Below are positions 1 through 8,032 of a stretch of DNA of 64,000 bases, piece by piece. Each line of letters opens with the position of its first letter. Position 1 is the stretch's first letter. The position numbers and the translations under genes were made by a program. Source of the stretch: Dyadobacter crusticola DSM 16708 (GTDB lineage Bacteria > Bacteroidota > Bacteroidia > Cytophagales > Spirosomataceae); assembly GCF_000701505.1 (NCBI RefSeq), contig NZ_JNJB01000007.1:412805-476804 (forward strand), read 5' to 3'. The notes beneath the pieces are model-generated. The model saw nothing but the letters and a program-made list of their open reading frames with translations, was not told where the DNA came from and did not search any database.

Positions 1-116
1 GGACAGTTCATTCTTTGTTCATGTATATCATCGACAATGAAATCCATCACCGGGCCCAGGGATATGTGTACCTCCGCGCATTGGGGATCGAGCCGCCGGC
101 TTTCTGGGACAGATAA
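1..116 (+). CDS. DinB-family protein, C-terminal fragment (gene starts left of window)
   Basis: An open frame enters from the left edge and ends at TAA 114-116. The 37 visible residues include HHRAQGYVYLRALGIEPP, the ending typical of DinB/YfiT-like four-helix proteins; the paired histidines would contribute to the metal site of that fold. Family knowledge: these proteins resemble bacillithiol/mycothiol transferases, but Bacteroidota members mostly lack a proven substrate. The N-terminus and the rest of the metal site lie outside the window, so activity cannot be judged. A second DinB domain occurs at 6999-7982. Confidence 0.7.
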   Translation, partial: TVHSLFMYIIDNEIHHRAQGYVYLRALGIEPPAFWDR

Positions 117-287
117 TATACTATTAGCCAGATAATACACTTCCAGCCGCAGATCAGGAACTGCCGCTTGCAGTCCCTGATCTGCCGGCTGGAAAATGAA
201 TATTAGGGATCGCATATTTTTCTGGAATAATTTTAGTACTTACCTTCGTACCAGTAAGTTCGACACAATTATTTAAAATCCGGAACA

Positions 288-917
288 ATGAAAAACACAC
301 ACCTGGCTGTGGCAATCTCCATCGCGTTTCTTGCTACTGTCAACGAGACATTTGCACAGAACAGGCCTGCTCCGACTGGTCAGGTACCACGGGCCTATTC
401 CGGCCAGCAACAAGGTGCTTCCTCTTACTCAGGATACCAGCCGAGACCAACCGGCCAGATTGCACCGGCTGTTCCGGGACAGTCACCAGCTAACTTACCG
501 CGTCCTGCCAATACCAACCAGGTACAAAGCCTTGGGTTTGAGCAATCCAATGCGGACGTTACCGCTGAGGGCCAGGTACCAAAAGTAAATTCCAACCAGG
601 ATCCGCGGACTTTCCCGGAAAGATATCAATCGACTACCACAAATCCGGTAGAACAAACGATTACGGTTCAGGGCGCGCAGATGTTGCCGGCGCAGGGTGG
701 TCAGCAGGTTATCCCAGGACAAACTACGCAGACCAGTGTTACGACTCAGACGACAACAGAGCCAGCTACACAACCGGTAAACGGACAGCCGGTTCAGGGA
801 ACACAGTCATTTCCAGCTTCCAATTCACAACCGGTACAAAAGTCACCTAATCAGATTTCTTCCCAACCGCAAACGCAGGCACCCGCAGCGGGCGCTCCCA
901 AGAGAATGGAACCGTGA
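288..917 (+). CDS. secreted Pro/Gln/Thr-rich low-complexity protein, function unknown
   Basis: The 209-residue product starts with a clear Sec signal peptide (Lys-Asn, hydrophobic core, ETFAQ cleavage region near residue 24). The mature part is almost entirely Pro, Gln, Thr, Ser, Gly and Asn, with loosely repeated units such as PTGQ, VPGQS, VQGTQ and QPVQ, and has no recognisable fold or cysteine. It should be an intrinsically disordered exported or surface protein. The gene stands alone: it is separated by about 170 bp from the DinB tail and faces the convergent thioredoxin lipoprotein gene, whose stop lies 4 bp away. No function can be assigned. Confidence 0.75.
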   Translation: MKNTHLAVAISIAFLATVNETFAQNRPAPTGQVPRAYSGQQQGASSYSGYQPRPTGQIAPAVPGQSPANLPRPANTNQVQSLGFEQSNADVTAEGQVPKVNSNQDPRTFPERYQSTTTNPVEQTITVQGAQMLPAQGGQQVIPGQTTQTSVTTQTTTEPATQPVNGQPVQGTQSFPASNSQPVQKSPNQISSQPQTQAPAAGAPKRMEP

Positions 918-920
918 GGA

Positions 921-2294
921 TCAGAGAGAGGAAATACCGGAGATCTCGCGGAGCTTTTCTTTCAATGCGTTACCCCTCAGATTCTTGGCTACTACGCGCC
1001 CATCGGGACCAACGAGAACGGTAGTAGGATAGCTCTGAATATCATAAGTCTCAATCAGCTTGTTGACGCTGTCGGATAGGATCTGCGGCCATTCAAGCTG
1101 ATTTTTTGCTAGAAAACGATTCAGCCTTTCCCGGCTGTCCTCTCCGACAATGCCAATAAACTGAACACGTGTTTTGTCGGTTTCCTTATAAATCTCCCGC
1201 AGCCCAGGAAGGTCTTCCACGCACGGGCCGCACCAGGTTCCCCAGAAATCTATAAAGACGTACTTCCCGTCGAAATCACTCAAAGCCAGTGGCTTTTTTG
1301 TGCGAAAATCAGTTGCTTCGAAAGGCTTAAAGCGATAGCCGCGCTGAGTTGAGTACCCGTCCAATGCAGCATCTTCCCATTGCAGACGAATTGCGCCGGT
1401 ACGCCAGCTTACACCGGCAAACCTGTATTTGGTTTGATTCAGCAGGTCGCCCACTTTGATAACTTCACCTTTCGCTACGCCCCTGCCTGAGAGCCGCTTG
1501 CCATTTTCCCGATCTGCTTCGGTAAAAAGCTCCGACTCATAAAATGTGGTTCTGGCGAAATCATTATGGACCAGAATTTCGTACGCTTTGCCGCTTCGCT
1601 TCAAAGTTGCTTTTCCATGTCTTGGAATGGAATACCAGAAACTGCCCCGTTCGTCATGGTCCACAGCATGTTTGACGAGCAGGGGCAAGGTATCCTGTAC
1701 GATTTCACCATTTTCGACGCGCTCGTATGCGACCCGCCAGAGCTTCTTATAGGTTCGCATGGAATCCCAGTTCATTGTTTTTCCTGTTCCAAAAAGCTTC
1801 TCTGGCTGAAAAGCAGTTTCGTCACTGAAATCGAGATTATTGTTCGTATCGATCATCACCACCGCACTTCCGGCTCGATCAATGCCGCGGACCGTGTATA
1901 CAAAACATTTGATTGGCTTTTTGGAAAGTGCCAGCTCATCAGGTGTCCACTCCCACGATTTTTGCAAATCTTCATACATTTCCCGGCTGATCTTCCCTTC
2001 GTGGAAATTCTGGTAAACCACCTGGTAACCATTTAGCCAGATCATGGATTTAACAACCTTTCGCCAATCTTTTGGGATACCCTTAACCGGCCTGTAAGTA
2101 GGCACCCAGGATGCGCCGCCAGGAGTTTCCGTGGTATGCTCTTCAAACATCGCCGAATACCTGGCTTCGAAAGGGCCGTAACCTTCCTGTACCTTAACGG
2201 GCAGCTCGATTTCAGCTTCTTCCATGTCAGGATCAGACTGGCAGGAAGCAAGGCAGAGCAGCGACAAACAGCAAAGAAGTAAAAAGCGGTGCAT
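921..2294 (-). CDS. lipoprotein with C-terminal TlpA-type thioredoxin domain
   Basis: I start the gene at ATG 2294, because from there the protein opens with a lipoprotein signal ending in LLCLASC; the longer open frame to 2384 adds 30 residues before the signal. The product is 457 residues. Residues about 20-310 form a domain I do not recognise. Residues about 315-455 are an AhpC/TSA-TlpA thioredoxin fold with the redox motif W-C355-G-P-C358 after FIDFWGT and a cis-Pro segment (SYPTTVLVGPDG). Family role: periplasmic thiol-disulfide exchange, usually keeping client cysteines reduced. As a lipoprotein it should be membrane-anchored and face the periplasm. The fused N-terminal domain probably defines the client, but that is inference. 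Confidence 0.85.
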   Translation of the reverse strand: MHRFLLLCCLSLLCLASCQSDPDMEEAEIELPVKVQEGYGPFEARYSAMFEEHTTETPGGASWVPTYRPVKGIPKDWRKVVKSMIWLNGYQVVYQNFHEGKISREMYEDLQKSWEWTPDELALSKKPIKCFVYTVRGIDRAGSAVVMIDTNNNLDFSDETAFQPEKLFGTGKTMNWDSMRTYKKLWRVAYERVENGEIVQDTLPLLVKHAVDHDERGSFWYSIPRHGKATLKRSGKAYEILVHNDFARTTFYESELFTEADRENGKRLSGRGVAKGEVIKVGDLLNQTKYRFAGVSWRTGAIRLQWEDAALDGYSTQRGYRFKPFEATDFRTKKPLALSDFDGKYVFIDFWGTWCGPCVEDLPGLREIYKETDKTRVQFIGIVGEDSRERLNRFLAKNQLEWPQILSDSVNKLIETYDIQSYPTTVLVGPDGRVVAKNLRGNALKEKLREISGISSL

Positions 2295-2447
2295 AGCCGG
2301 CGATTTTAATTTTTTAAGAACAATTTGAATAAATTTACGAAAATGTGACAAACCAGTGACATAAGTCAAACCGATAGTGTTCAAAAACTGTCACGAATTC
2401 ACCCTCTCATTGTCCTGTACTGCCTCCACTCTGCGTAACTGGCGGCG

Positions 2448-2455
2448 TACCTTTG
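2448..2455 (+). promoter_or_regulatory. Bacteroidota -7 box (TACCTTTG) for the MFS gene
   Basis: This is an exact match to the Bacteroidota -7 consensus TAnnTTTG, 26 bp before ATG 2482, which predicts a short leader of about 20 nt. No convincing -33 TTTG box is present at the usual spacing. The motif supports the internal ATG 2482 as start rather than the longer frame beginning at 2377. Confidence 0.45.
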
Positions 2456-2481
2456 CCTTAGGAACGAACATAATTGCTATT

Positions 2482-3816
2482 ATGAAAACGTTTTATGCTG
2501 TTTTAGCCAATTCCCTGGCTGCTTCGCTGACCAATAACTTCGTTTGGTTTGCGGTCACATTCTGGGTTTACCTGGAAACCAAATCGGTCATGGCGACGTC
2601 GATTATGGCGGGTGTATACCTCGCTACTGTCGCAGTTTCAGGCTTTTTCCTCGGTTCGCTGGTCGATCGTTACAAGAAGAAAACTTCGATGATGCTGTCT
2701 GGTATAGTTACCCTGGCCTTGTACGTCGTCGCATTGCTAATTTACATTACTACGCCCGAATCGACCTTCAAGAACGATCAGAGCTTTCAGCTTTGGGCAT
2801 TTGTCACGCTTACGCTCTTTGGCGCGATAACGGGAAACATCCGAACCATTGCATTATCCACCGTAGTAACGATCCTGATCGGTGAAGATGAGCGAGATAA
2901 GGCAAACGGACTGGTGGGCACCGCAAATGGCGTCTCCTTCCTCATTGCTTCCATATTCAGCGGACTGGTTATCGGATTTCTCGGCATTACCTGGATGCTG
3001 GCGCTCGCAATCGGTCTTTCTACTTTTGTAATCCTGCATTTACTCACGATTCATATCGACGAGTCGGGAGTTGTACACACGGAGCAACAGACACAAACCG
3101 TGGATATCAGGGGAACAATCCGCATTGTAGGGCTGGTACCCGGGCTCTTCGGGCTGATCTTTTTCAATACATTCAACAACTTTTTAGGCGGCGTTTTTAT
3201 GTCGCTGATGGATGCTTACGGACTTTCCCTTGTGTCGGTGCAAACCTGGGGCACACTGTGGGGAGTATTGAGCCTGGGCTTTATTGCGGGCGGGCTGGTA
3301 GTGGCCAAAGTTGGATTGGGTAAAAAGCCGCTCCGGACACTCTTTCTGTCCAATATCGTGATGTGGATCATCACATTGATTTTCCCTATACAACCTTCGA
3401 TCGTGCTGCTGAGCATTGGAATGTTTGCATATATGTGCCTGATCCCGGTGGTCGAAGCAACGGAGCAGACCATTTTACAAAAAGTGATTCCGCAGGAGCG
3501 GCAGGGGCGTGTTTTTGGTTTTGCACAAAGCATTGAGCAGGCCGCCTCACCTATCACTGCATTCCTGATCGGACCGATTGCCAAGTTCATTTTCATTCCA
3601 TTTATGACGACGGGAGCAGGCACGCGGCTGATCGGCGGGTGGTTTGGGACAGGTACCGCGCGCGGCCTCGCGCTTTTGTTCATTGTAACGGGAGTTATGG
3701 GACTTATAGTCACACTGCTGGCCATGCAATCTGCTGCTTATCATGCGCTTTCCAAAGTTTATAAAAAGCCTGAACCCGAAATGGACAGTGACGCTGTCGC
3801 ATTGCCCGGTTCCTGA
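2482..3816 (+). CDS. MFS transporter, probable drug or siderophore exporter
   Basis: The start is placed at ATG 2482 (MKTFYAVLANSL), just downstream of a -7 promoter box; 444 residues. About 12 hydrophobic segments are visible. The MFS signature loop GSLVDRYKKK lies between TM2 and TM3 (around residue 60), a family hallmark (G-x3-D-R-x-[KR]). The sequence style (NNFVWFAVTFWVYLET at TM1) is that of the MFS_3/EntS-like exporter group, proton-driven inner-membrane pumps. A long TM-rich segment around residues 365-400 ends in a polar tail. The substrate cannot be told from sequence. It is transcribed away from the TlpA lipoprotein gene. Confidence 0.85.
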   Translation: MKTFYAVLANSLAASLTNNFVWFAVTFWVYLETKSVMATSIMAGVYLATVAVSGFFLGSLVDRYKKKTSMMLSGIVTLALYVVALLIYITTPESTFKNDQSFQLWAFVTLTLFGAITGNIRTIALSTVVTILIGEDERDKANGLVGTANGVSFLIASIFSGLVIGFLGITWMLALAIGLSTFVILHLLTIHIDESGVVHTEQQTQTVDIRGTIRIVGLVPGLFGLIFFNTFNNFLGGVFMSLMDAYGLSLVSVQTWGTLWGVLSLGFIAGGLVVAKVGLGKKPLRTLFLSNIVMWIITLIFPIQPSIVLLSIGMFAYMCLIPVVEATEQTILQKVIPQERQGRVFGFAQSIEQAASPITAFLIGPIAKFIFIPFMTTGAGTRLIGGWFGTGTARGLALLFIVTGVMGLIVTLLAMQSAAYHALSKVYKKPEPEMDSDAVALPGS

Positions 3817-3843
3817 GACTATTCACAACCAATCATTCCGATT

Positions 3844-4207
3844 ATGTTCAAACCATCAAAAGCATTCAATGGATTTTCAGTTGATAACCTTGAAAAAGCA
3901 AAAACATTTTACGGAGAAGTACTGGGACTCGGAAATGCAGACACTGGAAGTAACCAGTCCGGGCGGCAATCATTTCCTGATTTACGAAAAACCAAACCAC
4001 TCCCCTGCCACTTACACAACGCTTAACTTCCTGGTTTCGAACATCGAAGAAGCGGTGGCGGATCTGAAAAGCAGGGGCGTGCAATTTGAAAGCTATAATT
4101 TTCCCGGTCTTAAAACCGGCGAAGATCACATTGCGAGAGGTAATGGTCCTACGATAGCATGGTTTAAAGATCCGGCTGAAAATATCATTTCAGTTATCCA
4201 GGAATGA
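3844..4207 (+). pseudogene. VOC/glyoxalase-family protein gene broken by a frameshift
   Basis: From ATG 3844 the frame reads MFKPSKAFNGFSVDNLEKAKTFYGEVLGL, a canonical start of a small VOC (glyoxalase/bleomycin resistance) protein. It then leaves the family pattern near 3930 and terminates at 4026. The other half of the family (SEMQTLEVTSPGGNHF..., NIEEAVADLKSRGV, IAWFKDPAENIISVIQE) continues in another frame to TGA 4205-4207. The join lies within about 3925-3935 and a few family residues appear to be missing there, so a small deletion is more likely than a single-base slip. An intact protein would have been about 120 residues. A sequencing error cannot be excluded from one sequence. Confidence 0.8.
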
Positions 4208-4274
4208 TCTGCGCGCTAAGCCGTAATTCGCCTGCCAGAAGCGCTTTCGCAGTGACGCAGCGATGAAAACCATG

Positions 4275-4282
4275 TAACTTTG
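4275..4282 (+). promoter_or_regulatory. Bacteroidota -7 box (TAACTTTG) for yjbQ
   Basis: This exact TAnnTTTG match lies 25 bp before ATG 4308 and predicts a leader of roughly 20 nt. No clear -33 element is seen. Confidence 0.45.
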
Positions 4283-4307
4283 CGAAAATCATCAAACCCG
4301 GGAAAGC

Positions 4308-4730
4308 ATGAAGCTATTTCAAACAGAGATCCGCCTGCGGGAAAAACGGCGGGGATTTCACCTGATCACCAACGAAATCATTCATGCTTTTCCGGAAATC
4401 GCTCAGATCAATGCAGGAATGTGCCAGGTCTTTATCCAGCATACCTCGGCCTCACTGACGATCAATGAAAATGCAGATCCGACGGTCAGAAAAGATTTTG
4501 AAATGTATTTCAACAAATCGGTACCTGAAAATGACCCGGACTACGAACACGACTATGAAGGCTCTGACGATATGCCGGCGCATTTGAAAGCTTCTTTGCT
4601 GGGCAGCTCTGTGTTGGTGCCGGTAAAGAATGGAAGATTTGCATTTGGTACCTGGCAGGGCATTTACCTTTGTGAGCACCGCGATTCAGGTGGCCCTCGC
4701 AGCCTGATCCTCACCGCCTGGGGAATATAG
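4308..4730 (+). CDS. yjbQ: YjbQ/UPF0047 family protein
   Basis: The 140-residue product matches the whole UPF0047 family length. Family blocks seen are CQVFIQHTSASLTINENADP (residues about 43-62), HLKASLLGSSVLVPV, and GTWQGIYLCEHRDSGG near the C-terminus. The conserved His and Asn/Asp residues cluster in the assumed active site. Family knowledge: a cytosolic beta-rich trimer; E. coli YjbQ has weak thiamin-phosphate synthase activity, and the true physiological role is unsettled. The gene is monocistronic with its own -7 box and is followed by decayed DNA. Confidence 0.92.
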   Translation: MKLFQTEIRLREKRRGFHLITNEIIHAFPEIAQINAGMCQVFIQHTSASLTINENADPTVRKDFEMYFNKSVPENDPDYEHDYEGSDDMPAHLKASLLGSSVLVPVKNGRFAFGTWQGIYLCEHRDSGGPRSLILTAWGI

Positions 4731-4863
4731 GGGTTGTCACAATCGCCCCCTTTTAATGTCGCAAATCACATCTCTTTTTTAGGGTATTTCGCCGTTAGTT
4801 TGTCTTAGCGAAAATGTCTGATCAGGACAGCAGCAGCTATCCTCCATTTCAGTTTGAGTAGCT

Positions 4864-5099
4864 ATGGAAAAGACAATTGACTTTCAGGCACTTACCCGAT
4901 GCATTTCTATGACGACCGCGGTGAATCGGGCGTTATGTCAGGCAGCTTCTATGGCGATTACTGGATGATCAGTTCTCCCGAACTGCGGTGTCACGGCGCA
5001 TTTACGCAAAATGATGCAGTATTATCCGGTACCTGGAAGCAGTATGTGGGCAGTTCATGACGGTTTCTGATGGAGATCAGACTGGAAAAGTGGCAATAA
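4864..5099 (+). pseudogene. decayed small protein gene (frameshift plus Trp-to-stop)
   Basis: ATG 4864 reads MEKTIDFQALT. After a shift at 4897-4898 the reading continues MHFYDDRGESGVMSGSFYGDYW...VLSGTWKQYVGSS to an in-frame TGA at 5058-5060. The same frame then continues RFLMEIRLEKWQ to TAA 5097-5099. I recall similar small Bacteroidota proteins ending in a W-x-x-MEIRLEK pattern, so the TGA fits a TGG-to-TGA change and the shift fits a one-base loss. Restored length would be about 78 residues. Function unknown; the fold looks like a small beta-sandwich. The surrounding 4731-4863 holds no gene I can support. Confidence 0.6.
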
Positions 5100-5115
5100 T
5101 TAACCTCGTTTTACA

Positions 5116-5394
5116 ATGGTAGAAGTTTTCAAGACCAACGTTTCGAAACAACCTCAGGCAAACCTGATCATTGCATTGATCCAACGAACTTTCCCGGGCC
5201 ACCGCGCCTCTTTTGACCTGGAAGATTGCGATAAGATATTGAGGATCAAAGCAAGAGAATGCATTTACCCTGAGCGTGTGCTGAACCTGATCAGAGATCT
5301 GGGCTATGAGGCAGAAGTACTTGAAGACGAGCTGAGCTACTTGCCTTCCATGATGGAGCTTGGTTTTCAGCCTTTCGAAACCTCTGAAAGTTGA
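5116..5394 (+). CDS. small HMA-fold-like protein lacking the CxxC metal site
   Basis: The 92-residue product has alternating strand-helix-strand segments (VEVFKTNVS, QANLIIALIQRTF, RASFDLEDCDKILRIKA, PERVLNLIRDLG, YEAEVLED), the order of a ferredoxin-like heavy-metal-associated fold. The CxxC that binds copper in true HMA proteins is absent; only single Cys residues remain (DLEDC, AREC). Similar standalone proteins are common in Cytophagales and are annotated hypothetical. It lies 16 bp after a decayed gene and before a DoxX gene. Function unknown. Confidence 0.75.
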   Translation: MVEVFKTNVSKQPQANLIIALIQRTFPGHRASFDLEDCDKILRIKARECIYPERVLNLIRDLGYEAEVLEDELSYLPSMMELGFQPFETSES

Positions 5395-5467
5395 CCTCTA
5401 AGCAGCAGATACGCAGATTTTTTTGACCATTTATTATCCAATAACCTTTACTAAATCACTTAACACA

Positions 5468-5863
5468 ATGAAGCGAACTACAATCGTTTACTGGATTCTG
5501 CATGTTCTTCTGGCCCTGCTAATGGGCGTAGGCGCTATTTTCGACCTGATTTCCGCACCGGAGGCAGTTGCGCACATTACTCACATCGGGTACCCCGCCT
5601 ACATTGTCCCGTTTTTGGGATTAGCTAAAATCCTGGGTGTGATCGCCATTCTGGTACCCGGGTACCCGAGGCTCAAAGAATGGGCTTATGCCGGCCTCGC
5701 CTACGATCTGATTGGCGCGCTTTACTCGCACATTGCATTCGGCGAAGGTATAGAAACTTGGGGCGGGTTGATCGTGGGACTGATTTTGATTGCGGCAGCT
5801 TACTTTTACTATCATAAAAAAGTCAGGGAAGCTGCTCCGCTTTCCTACTCCCACTCGCTTTAA
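5468..5863 (+). CDS. DoxX-family small membrane protein
   Basis: I start at ATG 5468 (MKRTTIVYWILH), 131 residues; an upstream extension to 5423 is possible but adds a non-conserved segment. Four hydrophobic helices are visible (about residues 6-26, 45-68, 72-92, 98-118) with the DoxX/DoxD-like pattern HIGYPAYIVPFLGLAKILGVIAIL. Family members are inner-membrane proteins linked with redox or quinone processes, mostly uncharacterised in this phylum. The gene ends in a strong bidirectional hairpin shared with the convergent AraC-type regulator. Confidence 0.85.
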   Translation: MKRTTIVYWILHVLLALLMGVGAIFDLISAPEAVAHITHIGYPAYIVPFLGLAKILGVIAILVPGYPRLKEWAYAGLAYDLIGALYSHIAFGEGIETWGGLIVGLILIAAAYFYYHKKVREAAPLSYSHSL

Positions 5864-5879
5864 CAACAAACGATCAGGC

Positions 5880-5918
5880 ACAAAAGCGCAGTTACTCAGG
5901 CAGTAATTGCGCTTTTGT
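5880..5918. terminator. bidirectional hairpin terminator between doxX-like and araC-like genes
   Basis: ACAAAAGCGCAGTTACT (5880-5896) pairs with AGTAATTGCGCTTTTGT (5902-5918) around a short CAGGC loop, with one mismatched step in the stem. T-rich flanks on both sides suit termination of both convergent genes. The right arm covers the last codons and stop of the minus-strand gene. Confidence 0.75.
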
Positions 5919-6879
5919 TGTATTTATTACGGTATTCAATGGGCGACAATCCAGTGATCTTTTTAAATGTACTTCGAAATGCTTTGGTGTCCGTATAGCC
6001 TACCTCGTACATCAGCTCCGTTACGTTCTTGCGGGTAACTTCAAAGCTTTTCTTAGCCGCTTCGATCTTTACGCGCTGGATATACTCCACTACCGAGTTG
6101 GACGTGGCTTTTTTAAATCTTCTTTCAAAACTACGGCGGCCGATCGCAAACATGTCCGAGAGCTGGTCTACCGTGATTTTTTCCTGAAAGCTCTTTTCTA
6201 TATAATCCTGCGCTTTCCTGATTACCTCGTCTTCGTGCTCCTTTTGCCCGCTGAACATAATGAATGGCGACTGCGTGTTGCGGTCAATTTCAATCATGAA
6301 AAACTTGGTTGTGTAAATCGCCATTTCGCGGTCTATGTACTTCTCGATCAGATACACCAGCAGGTTCCAGAATGAATTTGCGCCTCCGCTGGTATACACC
6401 CGGTTTTCGTCGGTGATAATGCGGTCGTCCATCAGGTTTACGTCAGGGAACATCCTTTTGAAATCGGCAGCCGACATCCAGTGCGTCGTACAGTTGCGCC
6501 CGGCGAGTAAGCCAGTCGCCGCGAGCAAAAATGCGCCTACACACAAGCTAGCCACCTCTGCCCCATTCCGGTGCTGGGACGCAATCCAGGGGAAAAATGC
6601 TTTGTTCGCGTCGATGACAGTATCCCGGTCCCCATTCACAGCCGGAATGATCACCAGGTCTGTTTTGTGAAGCGTGTCGATGGTGGCTTCCGGACTTACC
6701 GCAAAAACGCCCGCATAGCGCTGCACTTCGGGTGTAATGCCCACCAGTTGTATCTGAAAAGCGGGCTGCCTCCCCATTGCAGCGAGAAAGTCGTTGACAA
6801 ACGAGAAAAACTTGAATGGGCCTTCAATGGTACCGAGGGCAACATCACCTCTTGGAACGAGAACAGATATATGCTTCAT
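5896..6879 (-). CDS. GlxA-type AraC-family transcriptional regulator (DJ-1/PfpI + HTH_18)
   Basis: The 327-residue product has an N-terminal class-I glutamine-amidotransferase-like (DJ-1/PfpI) domain, residues about 3-190. The nucleophile-elbow-like Cys lies in VASLCVGAFLLAATG, and the partner segment is CTTHWMSA. An AraC-type double HTH occupies residues about 220-320 (ITVDQLSDMFAIGRRSFERRFKKAT, VGYTDTKAFRSTFKKITGLSPIEYR). Family role: a transcriptional activator sensing a small ligand through the amidase-like domain. It is divergent from the SRPBCC-DinB gene with 119 bp between the starts, so that gene is the natural first target (inference). Confidence 0.92.
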   Translation of the reverse strand: MKHISVLVPRGDVALGTIEGPFKFFSFVNDFLAAMGRQPAFQIQLVGITPEVQRYAGVFAVSPEATIDTLHKTDLVIIPAVNGDRDTVIDANKAFFPWIASQHRNGAEVASLCVGAFLLAATGLLAGRNCTTHWMSAADFKRMFPDVNLMDDRIITDENRVYTSGGANSFWNLLVYLIEKYIDREMAIYTTKFFMIEIDRNTQSPFIMFSGQKEHEDEVIRKAQDYIEKSFQEKITVDQLSDMFAIGRRSFERRFKKATSNSVVEYIQRVKIEAAKKSFEVTRKNVTELMYEVGYTDTKAFRSTFKKITGLSPIEYRNKYNKSAITA

Positions 6880-6960
6880 GAATCAAAAATAGAAATTAGT
6901 ATGTCGTGTTCAACCCTAAACTTGACGGCTTTGCCCCCTTTATTTCTCTCTCCCACCGGC

Positions 6961-6968
6961 TAAGTTTG
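6961..6968 (+). promoter_or_regulatory. Bacteroidota -7 box (TAAGTTTG) for the SRPBCC-DinB gene
   Basis: An exact TAnnTTTG match 38 bp before ATG 6999, in the intergenic region shared with the divergent AraC-type regulator. It supports the internal ATG 6999 as start. Confidence 0.45.
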
Positions 6969-6998
6969 CAATATAACTCATTAAAAGACACATCTATT

Positions 6999-7982
6999 AT
7001 GAACACAAAACGGATTGAAGAATCGATACTGATCCAGGCTCCTGACTACCGCATCTGGCAGGTGATTACGGATAAAAGGTACAATGGCGAATGGCTGGTT
7101 GTATTTGGTATGGGAAACATCGCTGAAAGTGACTGGCAGCAAGGCAGCAAGGCACTGTTTATGGATGAATCTGGAAATGGACTTGCCGGCACCGTTGATG
7201 TGAGCCGCCCCTTTGAAGAGATCAGAATTGTTTATAACGGCATCGTGACGAAAGGTGTTGAGGATTATGAGAGTGACATCGCAAAGCAAATGCGGAATTT
7301 TGACGAAGTCTACCTCCTCAGCCGAGAAGGTGACAGTGTACGAATGCGCGTCTTCTGCGACATGGACGAAGTATATTTTGATGATCTGACGCAAGCCTGG
7401 AAAAAAGCATTGGAGAAAATCAAAGAGCTTGCCGAAAAACCATTCGGGGAAAGTGACTTGCTGGACAGTGAGACACTTGCGCAAATGCTGGAACAAGCCA
7501 CCGCTGAATACCTCGTGATACTTACCTCATTTGAGCAGGATCAGGTGAATATTGTACCATTCGAAGGAAGCTGGACAGCCGGGCAAGTGACAGATCATTT
7601 ACTAAAATCGGAAACTGGCTTGCCCGAGGTGATGATGGGAGAAACAGCGCCGACAACCCGGCTGATTGGTCAGATGGTGCCGGTAATCGAAGATATCTTT
7701 CTCGATTTCAGTACGCGACTGCAAGCGCCTGAGTTCAACTTACCTGACGACGGGCCCTATAACTTGGAGACGATCATCCACGCGTTCAAAGAAGAGAGGT
7801 CAGCTATCGCAGAGATAGCCCGCACACAAGACCTGTCACTTTCCTGTACCGAGTTTCCATTCCCGCAAGTGGGTGAATTCACGCGTTATGAATGGATCTA
7901 TTTTGTGGTGTGCCATTCCAGAAGACACGCGCACCAGCTACGCAACATTCTTGAAAGGGTAACGGAAAAAGTTGCAGGCTAG
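6999..7982 (+). CDS. fusion of SRPBCC (AHSA1-like) domain and DinB domain
   Basis: The start is ATG 6999 (MNTKRIEESILIQAP); the frame is open further upstream to 6906 but would include the promoter box. The product is 327 residues. Residues 1-145 are a START/SRPBCC helix-grip domain (IEESILIQAPDYRIWQVITD, GTVDVSRPFEEIRIVY). Residues about 165-325 are a DinB four-helix domain with candidate metal ligands in GQVTDHLLKSE and CHSRRHAHQLRNI. Each half normally occurs as a separate small protein. Family knowledge suggests hydrophobic-ligand binding plus thiol-transferase-like chemistry; joining them on one chain is unusual and the substrate is unknown. Control by the adjacent GlxA-type regulator is likely. 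Confidence 0.82.
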   Translation: MNTKRIEESILIQAPDYRIWQVITDKRYNGEWLVVFGMGNIAESDWQQGSKALFMDESGNGLAGTVDVSRPFEEIRIVYNGIVTKGVEDYESDIAKQMRNFDEVYLLSREGDSVRMRVFCDMDEVYFDDLTQAWKKALEKIKELAEKPFGESDLLDSETLAQMLEQATAEYLVILTSFEQDQVNIVPFEGSWTAGQVTDHLLKSETGLPEVMMGETAPTTRLIGQMVPVIEDIFLDFSTRLQAPEFNLPDDGPYNLETIIHAFKEERSAIAEIARTQDLSLSCTEFPFPQVGEFTRYEWIYFVVCHSRRHAHQLRNILERVTEKVAG

Positions 7983-8032
7983 AAGATCAAAGAATTAATA
8001 TCTTGCAGATTCTTACAAAAAGAATCCAGGAA

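Noticed and set aside
4814..4861. 15-codon open frame MSDQDSSSYPPFQFE before the decayed gene
   Set aside because: Too short and without a family pattern to support.
6884..6891. TATTTTTG box just before the AraC-type gene
   Set aside because: Only 5 bp from the ATG; it would give a leaderless transcript, so chance is more likely.
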